Source: Zoogloeaceae bacterium (GTDB lineage: Bacteria > Pseudomonadota > Gammaproteobacteria > Burkholderiales > Rhodocyclaceae). From it: a stretch of 6,359 nt of DNA. Position 1 is the first letter of the stretch, and the number at the start of each line of letters is the position of its first letter. Both the position numbers and the translations under genes were made by a program. This document shows positions 6,015 through 6,359 of this stretch, piece after piece. The stretch covers positions 1-6,359 of the forward strand of contig JAISLJ010000205.1 in NCBI GenBank assembly GCA_031290955.1, written 5' to 3'. The notes below the pieces were generated by a model. It had not been told where the DNA came from, made no database searches, and saw nothing but the letters and a program-made list of their open reading frames with translations.

Positions 6015-6359
6015 TTACTTGCACGGAGTTTTCCATACCTCCCCGGGCGCGACGCAAATCAGGCTGAGCAGGGCGCGCGCCCGGCTCATGCCGACGTAGT
6101 GGAAAGGGCGCAGTTCCTCATCCGTGCCGGGGGACGGCAGGTCGACGAGAATGACGGCCTCGCTTTCCAGACCCTTGTAATGGCCAACCTGCGCGAATCC
6201 CGCCGCGCGCCGGGAGGGCGCGTGAACTGCCGATTCATCTAGGGGCGTCAGGATTTTGCGGACATCTTCCGGCAGCGCATGGGCGCATGAACGCTCGAAT
6301 GAACAGGGCGAGAGCACCATGATTTCACTCGGCAAAAAGCCTTCGTCTTCGACGAGCGT
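6015..6359 (-). CDS. Superfamily 1 helicase-like protein, C-terminal part
   Basis: These are the last 114 residues of a larger protein whose frame is open to the right edge. The sequence fits the second RecA-like domain of UvrD/Rep-type ATP-dependent helicases. SEIMVLSP lies near the left of the fragment. GHYKGLESEAVILVDL (residues 59-74 of the fragment, bases 6138-6185) is motif V. HYVGMSRARALL (87-98) is motif VI, whose arginines contact ATP. These motifs also occur in NERD-domain and DUF2075-type ATP-binding proteins, so the exact family is open. The protein ends only about 16 residues after motif VI, and its last codons (GEVWKTPCK) run into the AT-rich island, so the natural C-terminus may have been replaced. 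It faces cheA tail to tail and is unlikely to be part of chemotaxis. Confidence 0.75.
   Translation of the reverse strand, partial: TLVEDEGFLPSEIMVLSPCSFERSCAHALPEDVRKILTPLDESAVHAPSRRAAGFAQVGHYKGLESEAVILVDLPSPGTDEELRPFHYVGMSRARALLSLICVAPGEVWKTPCK

Noticed and set aside
5967..6242. A 91-codon + strand frame at the right
   Set aside because: Most of it is antisense to the helicase motifs V and VI, and no ribosome site precedes it.

Overview
The window carries a compact flagellar-type chemotaxis operon from a GC-rich proteobacterium. On the + strand the order is cheV-cheV-cheY-cheZ-cheA (575-5667). It is flanked by the end of an insertion sequence on the left and the 3' end of a convergent helicase-like gene on the right. 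CheZ together with CheV points to a beta- or gammaproteobacterium. The GC-rich codon use and the transposase type make a betaproteobacterium my preferred guess, but nothing in the sequence fixes the genus.

Layout. 1-294 (minus) is the N-terminal 98 codons of a transposase with a helix-turn-helix; its insertion sequence probably ends near 405-410. 409-574 is the leader of the che operon. 575-1549 and 1565-2500 encode two complete but clearly diverged CheV proteins (CheW-like adaptor plus receiver). 2506-2898 is CheY, very close to the enterobacterial form. 2923-3804 is CheZ with an N-terminal extension of about 80 residues. 3814-5667 is CheA without a recognisable P2 domain. A UUCG-capped hairpin (5676-5711) follows cheA. 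5712-6014 is an intergenic stretch whose 5761-6000 part is only about 38% GC, against a visibly GC-rich surrounding. 6015-6359 (minus) is the C-terminal part of a superfamily 1 helicase-like protein that runs off the window.

How the genes work together. CheA (H50) autophosphorylates under receptor control and passes phosphate to CheY (D59), which acts on the flagellar motor. CheZ (D223, Q227) removes phosphate from CheY. The two CheV proteins can couple CheA to receptors through their CheW-like halves, and their receiver domains can accept phosphate, giving a feedback or phosphate-sink function. Spacers are 15, 5, 24 and 9 bases, so the five genes are almost certainly cotranscribed and partly translationally coupled. 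cheW, cheR, cheB and receptor genes are absent here, so the locus alone is not a full pathway.

I see no convincing new biological system. The points most worth checking are the tandem CheV pair, the CheY-tail-like motifs repeated at the CheZ N-terminus, the P2-less CheA, and the AT-rich island between cheA and the helicase gene.
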